Origin: Algoriphagus boritolerans DSM 17298 = JCM 18970
Lineage (GTDB): Bacteria; Bacteroidota; Bacteroidia; Cytophagales; Cyclobacteriaceae
Direction of reading: 5' to 3'
NCBI RefSeq assembly: GCF_900108085.1
Contig: NZ_FNVR01000025.1
Coordinates: 1-61,453, forward strand
Length of the DNA stretch: 61,453 nucleotides
The notes beneath the pieces were generated by a model. It worked only from the letters and a program-made list of their open reading frames with translations. It did not search any database and was not told the origin of the DNA. Below, piece after piece: positions 60,293-61,453 of the stretch. A program made the translations under genes and the position numbers. Within the stretch, counting starts at the first letter, position 1, and each line of letters opens with the position of its first letter.

Positions 60293-61020
60293 TTAAGGGA
60301 TTGCATAATACCAAGATACCTCACCAGTACATCCATTAATTCTTACTTTAATGCTGTAAGATGCATAGTTAAGAAAAGCTGTACCGTCAATAAACAAATT
60401 GAAAGAAACGGTATAATCGATTACGAAACCATAGGAACCATTACTATATGCGCTTGAACCAAATTCTGGATTTACAATATTGTTAGTTACTCCCAAAAAT
60501 GGATAAAACCCATACATCCCAAAAGATTGCGAGTTCAAATTCCCACCACCAACACCTAATATAATCTCAACTCCATTTAAGTCATCACCAGGTAATACCA
60601 TCGCCGGAATTTTAACCCTTACGTTATGAGAGTTTTCGAAGCATAGAATCCTAACTTTATTTCCTAGATTATCAGTTAATCTTAGCCCAGATATTTCTTC
60701 ATTTCCAAGATTAAATGGAATGTCATTTTTGCGGAAAATTTCAGACACTTCTGAAAAATCAATTTCCTTTTCCCCCAACATACTTTGCCTTTGATACTTT
60801 AAAAAAGCCTCCAATTCAATAAATTCGAGATTTATGGCATTATTATTTGAATTTTCAAAATAATCCACCTTTTCAGCTTTAATACCATACTTTTTTGAAA
60901 GTTCTTTGACTTTTAACTCAAGATCAAGCTCCTAAGGAACTTCGTCAATACAAGCAGTCATGATTAAGGGTAAAAACCAAGTCAGAAACCAAATTTGTGT
61001 TTTGTGTTTTGTGTTTTCAT
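60293..61020 (-). pseudogene. Disrupted lipoprotein gene (in-frame TAG, heptamer frameshift)
   Basis: Translated from an internal GTG (60868), 191 codons give MDYFENSNNNAINLEFI and a C-terminus with Gly/Tyr/Phe-rich strands ending GEVSWYYAIP; no domain is recognised. Upstream in the same frame is a likely lipoprotein signal (WFLTWFLPLIMTACIDEVP) followed at once by a TAG stop (60932-60934), then ELDLELKVKELSKKYG leading into the main frame. The ATG that would start the signal (61018-61020) is out of frame by one, and between them lie three AAACACA units. A fourth unit would restore the frame. Either a decayed gene or a phase-variable one; the TAG is still unexplained by either. Confidence 0.55.
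60994..61017 (-). repeat. Tandem heptamer TTTGTGT x3
   Basis: Three perfect copies of TTTGTGT (60994-61014) plus TTT. Located immediately after the ATG of the disrupted lipoprotein gene, read as AAACACA on the minus strand. It is the only perfect tract among the heptamer repeats. Confidence 0.85.
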
Positions 61021-61074
61021 AAAAATATTTTTTTAGTGTTCCCAAAGGAAACTCGAATTTTTCATTGAAAAAAT

Positions 61075-61453
61075 GAGGCTGTCTCAAAATTTCATTTTAA
61101 AATTTGAATAGCCGAATTTACGCAATGGAGGCCGATTTTCAGTTTTTGGTCTCCATTTTTTTTGACTTTCAGTCAGCGTAAAGTTTAGTGATTTCTCGGC
61201 TGATTTTTAGCGAATTGGGATTATTGGGGGGAGAAAAATGTCCGCTAAGGCTGAAAAAGTAGAGCGAGGAGGTTTTACCCGGCCTTTTTGGCCAGGTTGT
61301 GAGCGATGGCTAACAGGCCTGTTTCTATTTCGACCTTTTCTTTGCCTCTGAGCAGGAACCTGCCCATTCTTTTGTTGTATTTGAGATGGCCGAAGACGGG
61401 CTCTACGTCGGTAGCCCGCTGTTTTCTTTTTAGTATCCCTTCCTCAGAGGTAA
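61075..61453 (-). mobile_element. IS1182-like insertion sequence, 3' end (truncated by window)
   Basis: A terminal GAGGCTGTCTCAAAAT at 61075 resembles the ends of IS1182-family elements, and the transposase 3' end follows inward at 61275. The right end lies outside the window. The element sits about 55 bp upstream of the disrupted lipoprotein start. A 200-bp non-coding stretch separates the end from the transposase stop. Confidence 0.75.
61275..61453 (-). CDS. IS1182-family transposase, C-terminal part
   Basis: Only the last 59 codons, running off the right edge. They include DVEPVFGHLKYN, where the glutamate is the final catalytic acid of the DDE triad, followed by GRFLLRGKEKVEIETGLLAIAHNLAKKAG. 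The VEPVFG...FLLRG...LAHNLxK pattern is typical of IS1182/IS4-type transposases. The N-terminus is outside the window, so intactness cannot be judged. Confidence 0.85.
   Translation of the reverse strand, partial: TSEEGILKRKQRATDVEPVFGHLKYNKRMGRFLLRGKEKVEIETGLLAIAHNLAKKAG

Overview
The window reads as a chromosomal segment of a Bacteroidota bacterium, most likely order Cytophagales and close to Algoriphagus/Cyclobacteriaceae (inference from gene content, not a database match). Supporting signs are the gliding-motility lipoprotein gldD, a fused ThrA (aspartokinase I-homoserine dehydrogenase), poor Shine-Dalgarno sites, a clear Bacteroidetes-type promoter (TTTG / TAnnTTTG) at 32752-32781, many short lipoprotein signals, and intergenic spacers built from degenerate 7- or 8-base words. 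Most of the window is ordinary, densely packed housekeeping sequence.

Layout. 1-5.7 kb: a terminator, tRNA-Ala(GGC), a tRNA-like relic, recR, clpS, a sodium/solute symporter, an alkyltransferase-like repair protein, an MscS channel, an SDR enzyme, an NTF2-like secreted protein and a Gre-like protein. 5.7-10.9 kb: the threonine operon thrA-thrB-thrC, preceded by a 21-codon Thr/Ile-rich leader peptide that looks like a transcription attenuator. 11-18.1 kb: a GH43 lipoprotein, an NlpC/P60 peptidase, a polyprenyl diphosphate synthase, a DUF4199 membrane protein, an acyltransferase overlapping gpsA, and a small orphan plus nucleotidyltransferase pair. 18.1-26.1 kb: tandem PQQ-type sugar dehydrogenase lipoproteins, fbp divergent from a second aspartokinase, a Tat-type oxidoreductase, and a GNAT / fructosamine-kinase / LMW-phosphatase run. 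26.3-33.2 kb: waaA, rsgA, a PRTase, panB, a saccharopine dehydrogenase-like protein, cytidine deaminase, a hydrolase and an acidic UPF0158-like protein. 33.4-39.3 kb: an M1 peptidase, a GH15 enzyme and, convergent with it, a fused OtsA-OtsB trehalose enzyme.

40.7-46.7 kb is the clearest catabolic island: an AraC-type regulator divergent from a DapA-like deaminase, an alpha-ketoglutarate-semialdehyde dehydrogenase, a proline-racemase-family 4-hydroxyproline epimerase and a D-amino-acid dehydrogenase. Together these would complete trans-4-hydroxy-L-proline degradation to 2-oxoglutarate. Every spacer within this run carries 7/8-base word repeats, including one that forms an inverted repeat of heptamers. 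46.7-48 kb: an AAA ATPase (DUF4143 type) whose upstream region holds three palindromic boxes spaced exactly 32 bp apart. 48-60.1 kb: DinB, gldD, a symporter divergent from an NahK-like sugar kinase, recG, a third aspartokinase, ribH, a TPR protein, pdhA and recF. 60.1-61.45 kb: a small membrane protein, a disrupted lipoprotein gene with a heptamer tract at its start codon and an in-frame TAG, and the 3' end of an IS1182-like element running off the window.

The observations I consider most worth following are the degenerate heptamer/octamer tracts, the 32-bp-phased palindromes upstream of the ATPase, the thr leader, and the disrupted lipoprotein locus beside the IS.
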